From the NCBI RefSeq assembly GCF_008014695.1, contig NZ_VOXE01000002.1, positions 310,001-374,000 of the forward strand: a stretch of DNA of 64,000 bases, given 5' to 3'. A program made the translations under genes and the position numbers. Shown piece by piece: positions 9,105 to 16,430 of the stretch; the first letter of the stretch is position 1; each line of letters begins with the position of its first letter. The notes under the pieces are model-generated. The model did no database searches. It was given only the letters and a program-made list of their open reading frames with translations, and had not been told where the DNA came from. The stretch comes from Chryseobacterium sp. (GTDB taxonomy: Bacteria; Bacteroidota; Bacteroidia; Flavobacteriales; Weeksellaceae).

Positions 9105-10952
9105 TTAATTCACAATGAATTTGGTGCTGTAACTTCCTGCTTTCAGGATGTAGTTTCCTTTTGTGCTATTTCTAAGAATAATTTTATTGGAGCTACGGAA
9201 AGGCTTATCAATCACCTGAATCAACGCGCCGTTCATGTCATAGATTTCAGCTCTGTTCACCTGGTTCAGGTCTTCACCCAGAATGTAAAGTATGCCGTTC
9301 TTCACCGGATTCGGATAAACCGACCAGCTTTGAGACAGATCGTTTTCAACTGTTGCTAAAACTGAAGCTGGATTTGCAATCCCCAGATTATCGCATGTAT
9401 TCACAGGAAAACTGTCCCACTGCGTAGCAGAATAGGTTGTGGACGGATTATTTACATTTCTTCTTAAAGTAGTATCTGCAGCAAAATCTGCTGATCCGCC
9501 GTTGAAAGTTCCTACAATATCAATTAAGACACCGTTTTTGAAAAGACCAACAGGATCGTTCCCGTTAAAATCAAGGGGAGTACCGGTCGCAGTCATATCA
9601 GCTGTAAAAGTGCAGGTAAACGTTGCGTTGAAATTTTTGACAACAAACGCAGTATTGGGAGCAAGTGTTCCGGTCAGCGGAAAATTACCTCCCCACGCCC
9701 CGGCACCGTTAACCTGTTTCTGGATGCTGTAATTACTCAGATCAATAGGATCCGGTGTAGCATTGGTGAGTTCTATGGCTCTGTTGTTTGAAGTTCCTTC
9801 CACATATTCGGAAATATACAGTTCATTTGAATTTCCCGGAGGCACCACAACATTCAGAGTGGTAAAGTTTACCGGAGCTGAAGCTGGGGAATTATTTCCG
9901 GCAGCATCAAACGCGGTCACCGTTACTGAATATAAAGTATTCGGATTCAGTCCAGTGATATTGAAGGTCGTAGAACCTGAACTTCCGAAGAGGACACCGT
10001 TCAGATATACATTATAGCCAGCAACTGCAATATTATCGGTAGAGGCGGTCCACGTTGCGGTCGCTGAATTTCCTGTTATATTGTTTACCGCTAAATTTGT
10101 TGGTGTTGATGGTGCAACCGTATCCGGAGTGGTGTTTACAAAGCCCCAGACTTCATGAACCCAGTTGGGATTATCAATGTACGGGTTTCTGTTCCCCTGA
10201 AAAGCATAAGCTGCATTGTTACGGTCGATTTCTCTTGGAGAAACAGGATCTGCATCATTCCAGGCAAGAAGAACTTCAAGTTCCCATTGGGTAAGGCTTC
10301 GTGTAGTGGTACCGTCGAGCATATTTCCGCTGCTGAAAGAAGGAATCTGATTTTGGTAACGGGTCACAAAATAAAAAATCATTCTGGCGATATCTCCCTT
10401 AAAAGCATTGATAGGCTCAAAAACAACGCCCGAATAGCCTGTAGTTGTATTGGGACCCAGTTTAGACCCGTTCAGGGAAGTCCAGGTTGGAGTAGTAACC
10501 ACCCCATAAGGATAATTGCTTCGCACGCCGTTCACTTTTCCATCGGTCGGAGGGATGAAATGAATGTCGTTATGCATTGGATTTGCGGAATTGAAAAGAC
10601 TTTGCGGAACAGTATGTTCCCTGTTGTAGCATGCGCCTTCAGCTGAATAATTTCCGCACTGATCTGAAGTGATGTTATATTCATACGGGTCAGCGCCTGT
10701 CGGATTCTCAGAATACATGTCCAGCACTTTACCGTTATTCTCATAATAATAATCGCGGTCGGTAGTTTGGTATCCAATCCATAATCCGCCGTAACCCATA
10801 TCCTGATGACCTGCCGTAATGATTTGACTTAATTTCGTTTTCAATGGATAACCGGTTAATCCGGTGGTTCCGCTGTAATATCCCGTCGGAATTTGGGCAA
10901 ACGTACTGGCAAACAACAGGTTTACCAATAAAAAAGTAAAAATTTTTTTCAT
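9105..10952 (-). CDS. Secreted endonuclease I with FN3, lamin-tail and T9SS sorting domains
   Basis: 615 residues in a clear modular order. Signal peptide 1-20 (MKKIFTFLLV, cut near TFA-Q). Endonuclease_1/NucM-like nuclease about 21-275, with the catalytic His in NREHTVPQSLF (REH at 111-113) and the metal-site region MHNDIHFIPP. Fibronectin type III about 281-366. Lamin-tail-like domain about 376-505 (NELYISEYVEGTSNNRAIEL). C-terminal type A T9SS sorting domain about 545-615 (WSVYPNPVKNG ... KFIVN). Predicted to be exported through Sec, then by T9SS to the surface or medium, where it would degrade DNA for nutrient scavenging or biofilm turnover. Monocistronic; a TAATTTTG element lies upstream. 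Confidence 0.9.
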   Translation of the reverse strand: MKKIFTFLLVNLLFASTFAQIPTGYYSGTTGLTGYPLKTKLSQIITAGHQDMGYGGLWIGYQTTDRDYYYENNGKVLDMYSENPTGADPYEYNITSDQCGNYSAEGACYNREHTVPQSLFNSANPMHNDIHFIPPTDGKVNGVRSNYPYGVVTTPTWTSLNGSKLGPNTTTGYSGVVFEPINAFKGDIARMIFYFVTRYQNQIPSFSSGNMLDGTTTRSLTQWELEVLLAWNDADPVSPREIDRNNAAYAFQGNRNPYIDNPNWVHEVWGFVNTTPDTVAPSTPTNLAVNNITGNSATATWTASTDNIAVAGYNVYLNGVLFGSSGSTTFNITGLNPNTLYSVTVTAFDAAGNNSPASAPVNFTTLNVVVPPGNSNELYISEYVEGTSNNRAIELTNATPDPIDLSNYSIQKQVNGAGAWGGNFPLTGTLAPNTAFVVKNFNATFTCTFTADMTATGTPLDFNGNDPVGLFKNGVLIDIVGTFNGGSADFAADTTLRRNVNNPSTTYSATQWDSFPVNTCDNLGIANPASVLATVENDLSQSWSVYPNPVKNGILYILGEDLNQVNRAEIYDMNGALIQVIDKPFRSSNKIILRNSTKGNYILKAGSYSTKFIVN

Positions 10953-11006
10953 GTTGTATAATAAAAATCTGGCTGCAAAATTACAAAAAATATAACAAGT
11001 GTTATG

Positions 11007-12212
11007 TTAACTGTTGATAATATTCTGTCTGTTGATTTTAGAGAAAATCCACGAAACTGCAAATCCAAAAATTGCAGCAGTAAGTGCTACAACGAGGTAG
11101 TTTTGAAGGGTGATCTTAACAGGAAATGGAAGGGTTTCACTGGCTTTGAAGAAGCCGGTGTACAGCTGGAACAAACATAATAAGGTTCCAAGAATAAATC
11201 CTGATATAATTCCTGCTGTTACAATAAGGATTCCGGTAAAAAAATACGTTTTTCTGAGATGTGATAAAGGGAAACCAAGCGAAATCAACGATTTTGCCTG
11301 ATCTTTTTTGTCGAGCTGAAGAATAATAATGGCACCCGCCAGGTTAAATGTGGTGATGAAAATAACTAGGGCAAAAATAAAGTAAATAAAGAGTTTTTCA
11401 ATATTGATCATTTTCCAGAATGCAGCATTTTCTTCCTGTTTGGTCTTGATACTCACAGAATTTCCGAGGGTTTTCTGCAAATCATCCCGAACCGCATCAG
11501 CGTTTTCCGGTTTCTTCAGTTTAATCACAATATTATAGGCGGAATGCTTCGGAAGATCCAGCAGTTGCTGGGTAAGTTCGAGCGGAGAAATAATATAGTT
11601 GTCGAGCTGGTCTTTTCCTGGGAAAACACCGGTCACATACACCTCTTTTTTATTGAAAATATCTTCTTCCTTGCTGATGAGTCCTTTTCCGGGTTTGGGC
11701 ATTACCACTACCGCGATGTCCTTATCTGAACCTACCGGAACAGATAAACGGTTATTCAGGGAGTTTTCCATCAGCACTTCATTGGTATATTTGAAGCTCG
11801 GATATGTCCCGTAAAAAATGGATTTGTGAATCGGATTCACTAAAGTATAAGCGGAATCTACACCTCTAATATAGGCAATGTCGCCTTTGCCGTTGTATCT
11901 TAAATAAACTTTTTCTTCAATGATTTTTGAAAAATGTGAAATTTCCTTGTTTTTCTGAAGCACAGACTGAATTTTGTCCATGTTTTGCAGCGTTTTACCC
12001 GACGTGCTTTTGATCGTTAGATCGGCGTGCAGATTGGAAATAAGGTCCTTGTTAAGAATCTCGAGACCCGAAAACACCGATACAATCACAAACATCGAAG
12101 CCACCGCCACCATCATGGCAATTGCAGCAAGCCAGGTAATAAAGGTTACCGCTGTACTGCCTTTTTTGGCAATCAGGTACCGTTTTGCGATATAAAAAGC
12201 AGTGTTTTTCAA
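11007..12212 (-). CDS. ABC transporter permease, LolC/LolE-like
   Basis: 401 residues with the FtsX/MacB permease plan: one helix near the N-terminus (about 20-46), a large periplasmic domain (about 47-265), then three helices (about 268-293, 316-345, 365-392). The N-terminal AKRYLIAKKGSTAVTFITW segment is typical of the LolCE lipoprotein-release family in Bacteroidetes. Its ATPase partner is not adjacent. The gene follows rbfA on the same strand with a 15-nt gap, so the pair is probably co-transcribed. Assignment to lipoprotein release is by family resemblance only. Confidence 0.82.
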   Translation of the reverse strand: MKNTAFYIAKRYLIAKKGSTAVTFITWLAAIAMMVAVASMFVIVSVFSGLEILNKDLISNLHADLTIKSTSGKTLQNMDKIQSVLQKNKEISHFSKIIEEKVYLRYNGKGDIAYIRGVDSAYTLVNPIHKSIFYGTYPSFKYTNEVLMENSLNNRLSVPVGSDKDIAVVVMPKPGKGLISKEEDIFNKKEVYVTGVFPGKDQLDNYIISPLELTQQLLDLPKHSAYNIVIKLKKPENADAVRDDLQKTLGNSVSIKTKQEENAAFWKMINIEKLFIYFIFALVIFITTFNLAGAIIILQLDKKDQAKSLISLGFPLSHLRKTYFFTGILIVTAGIISGFILGTLLCLFQLYTGFFKASETLPFPVKITLQNYLVVALTAAIFGFAVSWIFSKINRQNIINS

Positions 12213-12227
12213 GAAATTTCCGAATAT

Positions 12228-12590
12228 TTATAAAACCGGATTGTCGCCTTCGCCTTTCAGTTCTCTTTCAATTCTTTCCACATCATCCAGGGTAGTGTCC
12301 AGATAAAATTGAATTTCCGGAATGATCCGCACCTGTTTCCCCATCTTCTGGCCGATGAAATTTCGGTAAGCTGCTTTGCTGGACTGAATTTCAGCCATAA
12401 TTGTTTTGCGGAATTCCTGAGGAAAGATACTGAGATAGATTTTGGCAATGCTTAAATCCGCCGTCACTTTCACATCCGAAACCGTTACCAGAAAAGTCTG
12501 TTTGCTTTCTGATGCCTGCTTGCGGAAAAGTTCTGCGAAGTCTTCCTGTATAATCTGTGCTACTTTTCTTTGTCGGTTACTTTCAATCAT
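12228..12590 (-). CDS. rbfA: Ribosome-binding factor A
   Basis: 120 residues, a KH-like 30S maturation factor. The N-terminus ESNRQRKVAQIIQEDFAELF and the strand VTVSDVKVTADLSIAKIYLS match RbfA, as does the C-terminal PEIQFYLDTTLDDVERIE. The ATG lies 4 nt after a TAAATTTG -7 element, so the mRNA should be leaderless. Upstream gene of a pair with the LolC/E-like permease. Transcribed divergently from the methylmalonyl-CoA epimerase gene, with back-to-back -7 elements between them. Confidence 0.93.
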   Translation of the reverse strand: MIESNRQRKVAQIIQEDFAELFRKQASESKQTFLVTVSDVKVTADLSIAKIYLSIFPQEFRKTIMAEIQSSKAAYRNFIGQKMGKQVRIIPEIQFYLDTTLDDVERIERELKGEGDNPVL

Positions 12591-12594
12591 GCCG

Positions 12595-12602
12595 CAAATT
12601 TA
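12595..12602 (-). promoter_or_regulatory. rbfA promoter -7 element
   Basis: Minus strand TAAATTTG followed by CGGC and the rbfA ATG. One base separates it from the divergent element that serves the epimerase gene. Confidence 0.6.
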
Positions 12603-12603
12603 C

Positions 12604-12611
12604 TATTTTTG
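12604..12611 (+). promoter_or_regulatory. Divergent promoter -7 element for the epimerase gene
   Basis: TATTTTTG on the plus strand, a full match to TAnnTTTG. Predicted leader to the epimerase start is about 64 nt. Confidence 0.5.
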
Positions 12612-12679
12612 TTTGAAATAGCTGGAAGATCGCCGACGGATGGTCAAAGATTTCAACCATAAAAAACTGAACTGAATAA

Positions 12680-13081
12680 ATGATGAAAATAGAACACCTC
12701 GGAATTGCGGTAAAATCTTTAGAAACCTCGGATGGTTTATTCGAAAGACTCCTCGGAACGCAGAACTACAAAAAGGAATCGGTGGAAAGGGAAGGCGTTA
12801 CAACTTCTTTTTACCAGGTAGGCGAAAGCAAGATTGAACTGGTGGAAGCTTCGAACCCTGAAAGTCCGATTGCAAAATTCCTGGACAAAAAGGGCGAAGG
12901 CATCCATCACATTGCCTTTGGTGTTGATAATATTTTTGATGAAATAGAAAGACTTAAGAAGGAAGGATTTATTTTCATTTCAGAAGAACCTAAGGATGGC
13001 GCCGACAATAAACTGGTGGTTTTCCTTCATCCGAAATCCACAAACGGTGTTTTGGTAGAACTTTGCCAAGAAAAGCCCTGA
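12680..13081 (+). CDS. mce: Methylmalonyl-CoA epimerase
   Basis: 133 residues, vicinal-oxygen-chelate fold made of two beta-alpha-beta-beta-beta units. Metal-site residues are visible: H6 in IEHLGIAV, H79 in IHHIAFGV, and the C-terminal Glu in VLVELCQEK. It interconverts the R and S forms of methylmalonyl-CoA, linking propionate and succinate metabolism. Two ATG codons in a row (MMKIEH) leave a one-codon uncertainty. Length is typical. The partner mutase genes are not in the window. Confidence 0.93.
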   Translation: MMKIEHLGIAVKSLETSDGLFERLLGTQNYKKESVEREGVTTSFYQVGESKIELVEASNPESPIAKFLDKKGEGIHHIAFGVDNIFDEIERLKKEGFIFISEEPKDGADNKLVVFLHPKSTNGVLVELCQEKP

Positions 13082-13108
13082 AAATTTTTGATTGTATCGA
13101 AAAAAGAT

Positions 13109-13116
13109 TATTTTTG
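13109..13116 (+). promoter_or_regulatory. tRNA promoter (-7 TATTTTTG, -33 TTTG)
   Basis: TATTTTTG with a TTTG 18 bp upstream (13087-13090), the spacing expected for a Bacteroidetes primary-sigma promoter. It precedes the tRNA gene by 40 nt. Confidence 0.6.
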
Positions 13117-13156
13117 CACCTCATGAAAACAAAGGAATTTAAAAACCTTCGTTTCT

Positions 13157-13230
13157 GGCCTTGTAACTCAGCTGGTTAGAGTAGCTGACTCATAATCAGC
13201 AAGTCCTTGGTTCGAGCCCAAGCTGGGCCA
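13157..13230 (+). tRNA. tRNA with CAT anticodon (elongator Met, or Ile2 with lysidine)
   Basis: 74-nt cloverleaf. Acceptor GGCCTTG pairs with CTGGGCC (one T-G wobble and one T-T mismatch), discriminator A. D-stem ACTC/GAGT; anticodon stem GCTGA/TCAGC with loop CTCATAA, so the anticodon is CAT. Variable AAGTC; T-stem CTTGG/CCAAG with TTCGAGC. CCA is not encoded. A non-initiator is indicated by the paired acceptor end (G1-C72). Met elongator versus Ile2 cannot be settled here, since CAT serves both. A hairpin terminator follows 10 nt later. Confidence 0.9.
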
Positions 13231-13240
13231 CTTGAAAATG

Positions 13241-13271
13241 AAGCACTTACAGAAATGTAGGTGCTTTTTTT
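13241..13271 (+). terminator. Intrinsic terminator after the tRNA
   Basis: AAGCACTTACA / TGTAGGTGCTT stem (one T-G pair) with a GAAA loop, followed by a T-run. Confidence 0.8.
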
Positions 13272-13309
13272 ATTTCTCACTGCATCATAGGGTGAACGTT
13301 TCCAATATG

Positions 13310-13590
13310 GCAGACTAAATTGGATGAGGCAAACCAGTTTTGGTTTAGGATTTCCCAAGTTGGGACGGGGCAAACCAGTTTTAGTTTAGAGTTTCCCAAC
13401 TTGGGACGGAGCAAATCAGTTTTGGTTGAGGGTTTCCCAATTTGGATCGGAGCAAACCATTTTTGGTTTAGGATTTCCCAAACTGGGACGGAGCAAACCA
13501 GTTTTAGTTTAGAGTTTCCCAACTTGGGACAGAGCAAAACAATTTTAGTTGAGGCTTTTCCCAATTTGAGACAAGGCAACCAGTTTCGGC
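13310..13590. repeat. 41-bp tandem repeat array with a central palindrome per unit
   Basis: Six units in exact 41-bp register start at 13351, 13392, 13433, 13474, 13515 and 13556, and a decayed unit precedes them. Each unit contains TTTCCCAANTTGGGA, whose core is an inverted repeat (CCCAA/TTGGG), then GGAGCAAACCAGTTTT. Variants recur every third unit (tails GGTTTAGGA, AGTTTAGAG, GGTTGAGG), giving a 123-bp higher-order period. No stop codon interrupts one frame on each strand, but neither has recognisable protein features or a start context. No unique spacers, so not a CRISPR array. It sits between a tRNA terminator and a secreted-protein gene. Confidence 0.9.
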
Positions 13591-13652
13591 AATGGAATAA
13601 GATGTTTTCTGCGCGAACTTTACCGGATACGCCCTGAAATTACATTGCTTAA

Positions 13653-14207
13653 TCAATTTACCACAATACTGTAAACCACCTGTGTCGTGTACACCGTGGG
13701 GGTTTGGGCCTTCATGTATTTATTAACGTATTTATCTTCGCCTTTTGCAGCGTAATTGATATTGAAGGTTTTGTTGTTGCCACCAAAAGGGCTCGAGATC
13801 AATTCGGTGTCAGTATTAGAGAGCGGGATGGAGCTGTAAGTAAGACCTTCGATGCCGTTTGTCGTTCCTTTTGAAACAGTGACCGTAATGTCACCCGCAT
13901 CAATTGAACTGCCGTTCAGGGTATTGGTAAGTGTAGGAGAAATCGTTTTGACCCTCACGGTGAAGCCACCGGTGCTGAATATTTTTAAATGATCTTCTTT
14001 TGTTATGCTCACCCCGTTTTTATAGTCATCCAGGGTTTTGTAATCTAGGTCGGCAGTATTTGTCCCGGCATTCACTACAATTGTTTGAATAGGGTAGAGA
14101 TTAATTTTAAGTGATACTTCCCCGGAATTCTGTCCAGCCGCCATGGCTGAAAAAAATGCAAACGCAAGATTTAAGAATAAGGTTCCCTTCTTCATATTCA
14201 TCTTCAT
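13653..14207 (-). CDS. Secreted protein of unknown function
   Basis: 184 residues with a signal peptide (cut near AMAAG-Q at about residue 26). The mature part is beta-rich, Thr/Ser/Asn-rich and lacks cysteine. It contains an evenly spaced pattern (LKIFSTGGFTVRVKT, DITVTVSKGTTNG) and ends in a strand TTQVVYSIVVN. This resembles small exported DUF4402- or WxL-like beta proteins in general shape only; no family is claimed. Start alternatives exist at codons 3 and 5 (MKMNMKKG); the signal peptide is intact with any of them. Monocistronic, next to the 41-bp repeat array. Confidence 0.7.
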   Translation of the reverse strand: MKMNMKKGTLFLNLAFAFFSAMAAGQNSGEVSLKINLYPIQTIVVNAGTNTADLDYKTLDDYKNGVSITKEDHLKIFSTGGFTVRVKTISPTLTNTLNGSSIDAGDITVTVSKGTTNGIEGLTYSSIPLSNTDTELISSPFGGNNKTFNINYAAKGEDKYVNKYMKAQTPTVYTTQVVYSIVVN

Positions 14208-14547
14208 TAATTTATAGCTAAATCTCTTTTACATTAAATATTCGGCAGTTGATTACAGAAATATTTGAGTCTTTAGTAAAGCTAATTAAAAATCCTTAAT
14301 AATCACAAAAAAATGTATTTTTTTTTCTGACACTGTTTTTATTGAACTAATGAGTCATAATCGACGTTACAATATACTGACCGTAAATATCTTACGCGGT
14401 TAAAAAAAATTCAGATCTGCTTGTTGGAAATCCTGAATGCAGCAGCATCAGCTTAATAACAGGTTATTTTCTTTATAAAAAGTTCCCAAAAAGGAGGGAG
14501 CCGGATGGAACTAACCGTATTTTGCGTTATTTGCGAAGAGAAAATCT
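14208..14547. other. AT-rich intergenic region
   Basis: Divergent spacer between the secreted-protein gene and the aminotransferase gene. It holds T-runs and A-runs and the promoter of the right-hand gene. No other gene or RNA is recognised. Confidence 0.6.
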
Positions 14548-14555
14548 TATTTTTG
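14548..14555 (+). promoter_or_regulatory. Aminotransferase promoter -7 element, predicts a leaderless mRNA
   Basis: TATTTTTG then CACC then ATG. The 4-nt spacing equals that of the RNase P RNA promoter to its RNA 5' end. A TTTG lies 23 bp upstream. Confidence 0.6.
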
Positions 14556-14559
14556 CACC

Positions 14560-15735
14560 ATGCAAAATGATTTCTTTACCTACCAGGCGCAGACCACACA
14601 GTTCGCTGCGGGATTTGAAGTGGAAAAAGCAGAAGGAAGCTATATTTACGGAACCGACGGCAGAAAATATCTGGATTTTGTTGCAGGCGTTTCCGCCAAT
14701 ACTTTAGGGCATTCCCATCCGAGAATTGTAGAAGCGATTAAAACCCAGGCCGAAAAATACCTGCATGTAATGGTGTATGGCGAATATGCCCAGGAAATGC
14801 CTGTGAAACTCTGTCGCCTTCTTGCAGAAGCGACGCCTGATCCGCTGGAAGTTACCTATCTCGTGAATTCTGGTGCGGAGGCCATTGACGGCAGCCTGAA
14901 GCTGGCAAAAAGATATACGGGAAGGGAAGAGATCGTGTCATTTAAAAATTCCTATCACGGAAACACGCATGGTGCACTATCCGTTTCCGGGAATGAATAC
15001 CACAAACGCGAATTTAGGCCTTTGCTTCCATTAATAACATTCATTGGTTTTAATGAAGAAAAAGATCTGCAAAGGATTACGGAGAAAACCGCCTGTGTCA
15101 TTCTGGAAACCATTCAGGGAGCCGCAGGTTTTCTGATGCCGGAACATGATTATCTGAAAAGACTTAAAAAACGGTGCGAAGAAGTTGGCGCTCTTCTTAT
15201 TCTTGATGAGATACAGCCCGGTTTCGGACGTACCGGAAAACTTTTTGCCTTCGAGCACTTTGGCATTGTCCCTGATATTCTTGTTATGGGAAAAGGTATG
15301 GGCGGCGGCGTTCCTGTGGGAGCATTTATGAGTTCGCGTAAAATTATGGAAACACTTTCGCATTCCCCGAAACTCGGACATATTACAACCTTTGGAGGAA
15401 ATCCATTGATTGCAGCGGCCAGTCATGCCACACTGAAAGAAGTTCTGGACAGCTCATTGATGGATGAAATTGAGGAAAAGGAAAAACTTTTCCGCGAACT
15501 TTTGGTGCATCCGAAGATTAAAAACATCAACGGTAAAGGTTTGATGCTGGCCGTGAACCTTGGAACTCCTGAATATACTTTAAATGTTGCTAAGAGATGT
15601 ATGGAAAAGGGCCTCATTGTTTTTTGGCAGCTGTACCGCAATGAATATATGAGAATTTCGCCGCCCCTGACTTTGAGCAAAGCAGAAATCCGCGAAGGAT
15701 GTGCCATTATTCTGAATGTTCTGAACGGGGAATAA
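14560..15735 (+). CDS. Class III PLP-dependent aminotransferase (acetylornithine/4-aminobutyrate type)
   Basis: 391 residues. PLP-binding signatures are complete: NSGAEAIDGSLKLAKR at 103-118, the SYHGNTHGALS region at 131-141, ILDEIQPGFGRTG at 214-226 with D216, and the Schiff-base K245 in MGKGMGGGVPVG. The family transfers the terminal amino group of omega-amino acids or acetylornithine to 2-oxoglutarate. No arginine-biosynthesis or GABA genes are near, so the substrate stays open; many Flavobacteriia carry one such stand-alone gene labelled aspartate aminotransferase family. The start is fixed by the -7 element immediately upstream. Confidence 0.88.
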   Translation: MQNDFFTYQAQTTQFAAGFEVEKAEGSYIYGTDGRKYLDFVAGVSANTLGHSHPRIVEAIKTQAEKYLHVMVYGEYAQEMPVKLCRLLAEATPDPLEVTYLVNSGAEAIDGSLKLAKRYTGREEIVSFKNSYHGNTHGALSVSGNEYHKREFRPLLPLITFIGFNEEKDLQRITEKTACVILETIQGAAGFLMPEHDYLKRLKKRCEEVGALLILDEIQPGFGRTGKLFAFEHFGIVPDILVMGKGMGGGVPVGAFMSSRKIMETLSHSPKLGHITTFGGNPLIAAASHATLKEVLDSSLMDEIEEKEKLFRELLVHPKIKNINGKGLMLAVNLGTPEYTLNVAKRCMEKGLIVFWQLYRNEYMRISPPLTLSKAEIREGCAIILNVLNGE

Positions 15736-15766
15736 AAAAGTTCTGAAGGGAAGAAGCACGTAATTT

Positions 15767-15851
15767 TAGCCCCGATCGAACGGCCTGTCTGAGCTTGCGG
15801 GAGTCGGCCCCCGCAGGGGGCCGACTCCCGCAAGCGAGCAGTGAGAGCGGG
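15767..15851. repeat. Intergenic element with a 20-bp perfect GC-rich hairpin
   Basis: Starts with TAGCCCCGATCGAACGG, then a perfect 20-bp stem (15793-15812 with 15816-15835; loop GCA), then GCGAGCAGTGAGAGCGGG. Much richer in GC than its surroundings, and no T-run follows. From memory it resembles a dispersed Bacteroidetes intergenic element with conserved ends (TAGCCC-GAT ... AGCGGG) around a variable hairpin. Located 31 nt after the aminotransferase stop. Confidence 0.8.
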
Positions 15852-15972
15852 TCTTCGCAAGTAACAGAAACAAAACACTATGCTCCTGATATTTAGCAGC
15901 TTTTTTTCACCCAAATCTTTTGCATACTTAAGAAATTAATTTATATATTGCGACACATTAAAAGGGAGCAAT

Positions 15973-16359
15973 ATGGCGAAAAAGAAAGTGCAGTATGAAT
16001 TTGCAATGCACTGTCAGTCAGAGATTTTATATGAATATATGGCGAGTGCGGAAGGACTTTCGGAATGGTTCGCCGATGAGGTGCTGGAAAAAGGAGACGA
16101 TTTTTTCTTCAGTTGGAACGGAGGGCCGGAAGAAAAGGCTACTTTAATCCGGTATAAGCCGGAAAGTTTTGTGCGTTTCCGCTGGGAAGAGGATGAAGGA
16201 ACCAAAAATTTCTTTGAAATGACGATCGTGATTGATGATATTACCGATGATCTGTCTCTGAATGTTACCGATTTCTGTGAAGAGGGCGATGAAGACGAAA
16301 ACCAACTCTACTGGGAGAATCTGATTGAGAATCTGAGAATAAAATTAGGGGCGACATAA
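15973..16359 (+). CDS. START-like (SRPBCC-fold) domain protein
   Basis: 128 residues, a small soluble START/AHSA1-like protein typical of Flavobacteriia. It shows the helix-grip pattern: YEFAMHCQSEILYEYMASAEGLSEWFADEV, where the SEWFAD segment recalls the GLxxWF motif of AHSA1 proteins, and a C-terminal helix LYWENLIENLRIKLG. The ligand is unknown. A strong hairpin terminator follows the stop, and the class IV aminotransferase-like gene starts 71 nt later. Confidence 0.85.
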   Translation: MAKKKVQYEFAMHCQSEILYEYMASAEGLSEWFADEVLEKGDDFFFSWNGGPEEKATLIRYKPESFVRFRWEEDEGTKNFFEMTIVIDDITDDLSLNVTDFCEEGDEDENQLYWENLIENLRIKLGAT

Positions 16360-16384
16360 AGATCCCCACCCGAAAAATATCATG

Positions 16385-16416
16385 ATGAACGGATTTTCCG
16401 TTCATTATTTTTTTTT
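16385..16416 (+). terminator. Intrinsic terminator between START-like and class IV genes
   Basis: ATGAACGGA / TCCGTTCAT stem, TTT loop, then TATTTTTTTTT. It ends only 14 nt before the next start codon. Confidence 0.8.
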
Positions 16417-16430
16417 GAAAAAATCTGAAA

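Noticed and set aside
13310-13590. CRISPR array
   Set aside because: Units are contiguous, with no unique spacers, and no cas genes are near.
13277-13637. Open frames of about 100 codons on both strands in the 41-bp array
   Set aside because: They arise from a 41-bp unit that lacks stops in one frame per strand. No start context, no signal peptide and no known fold; the DNA period, not the protein, is conserved.
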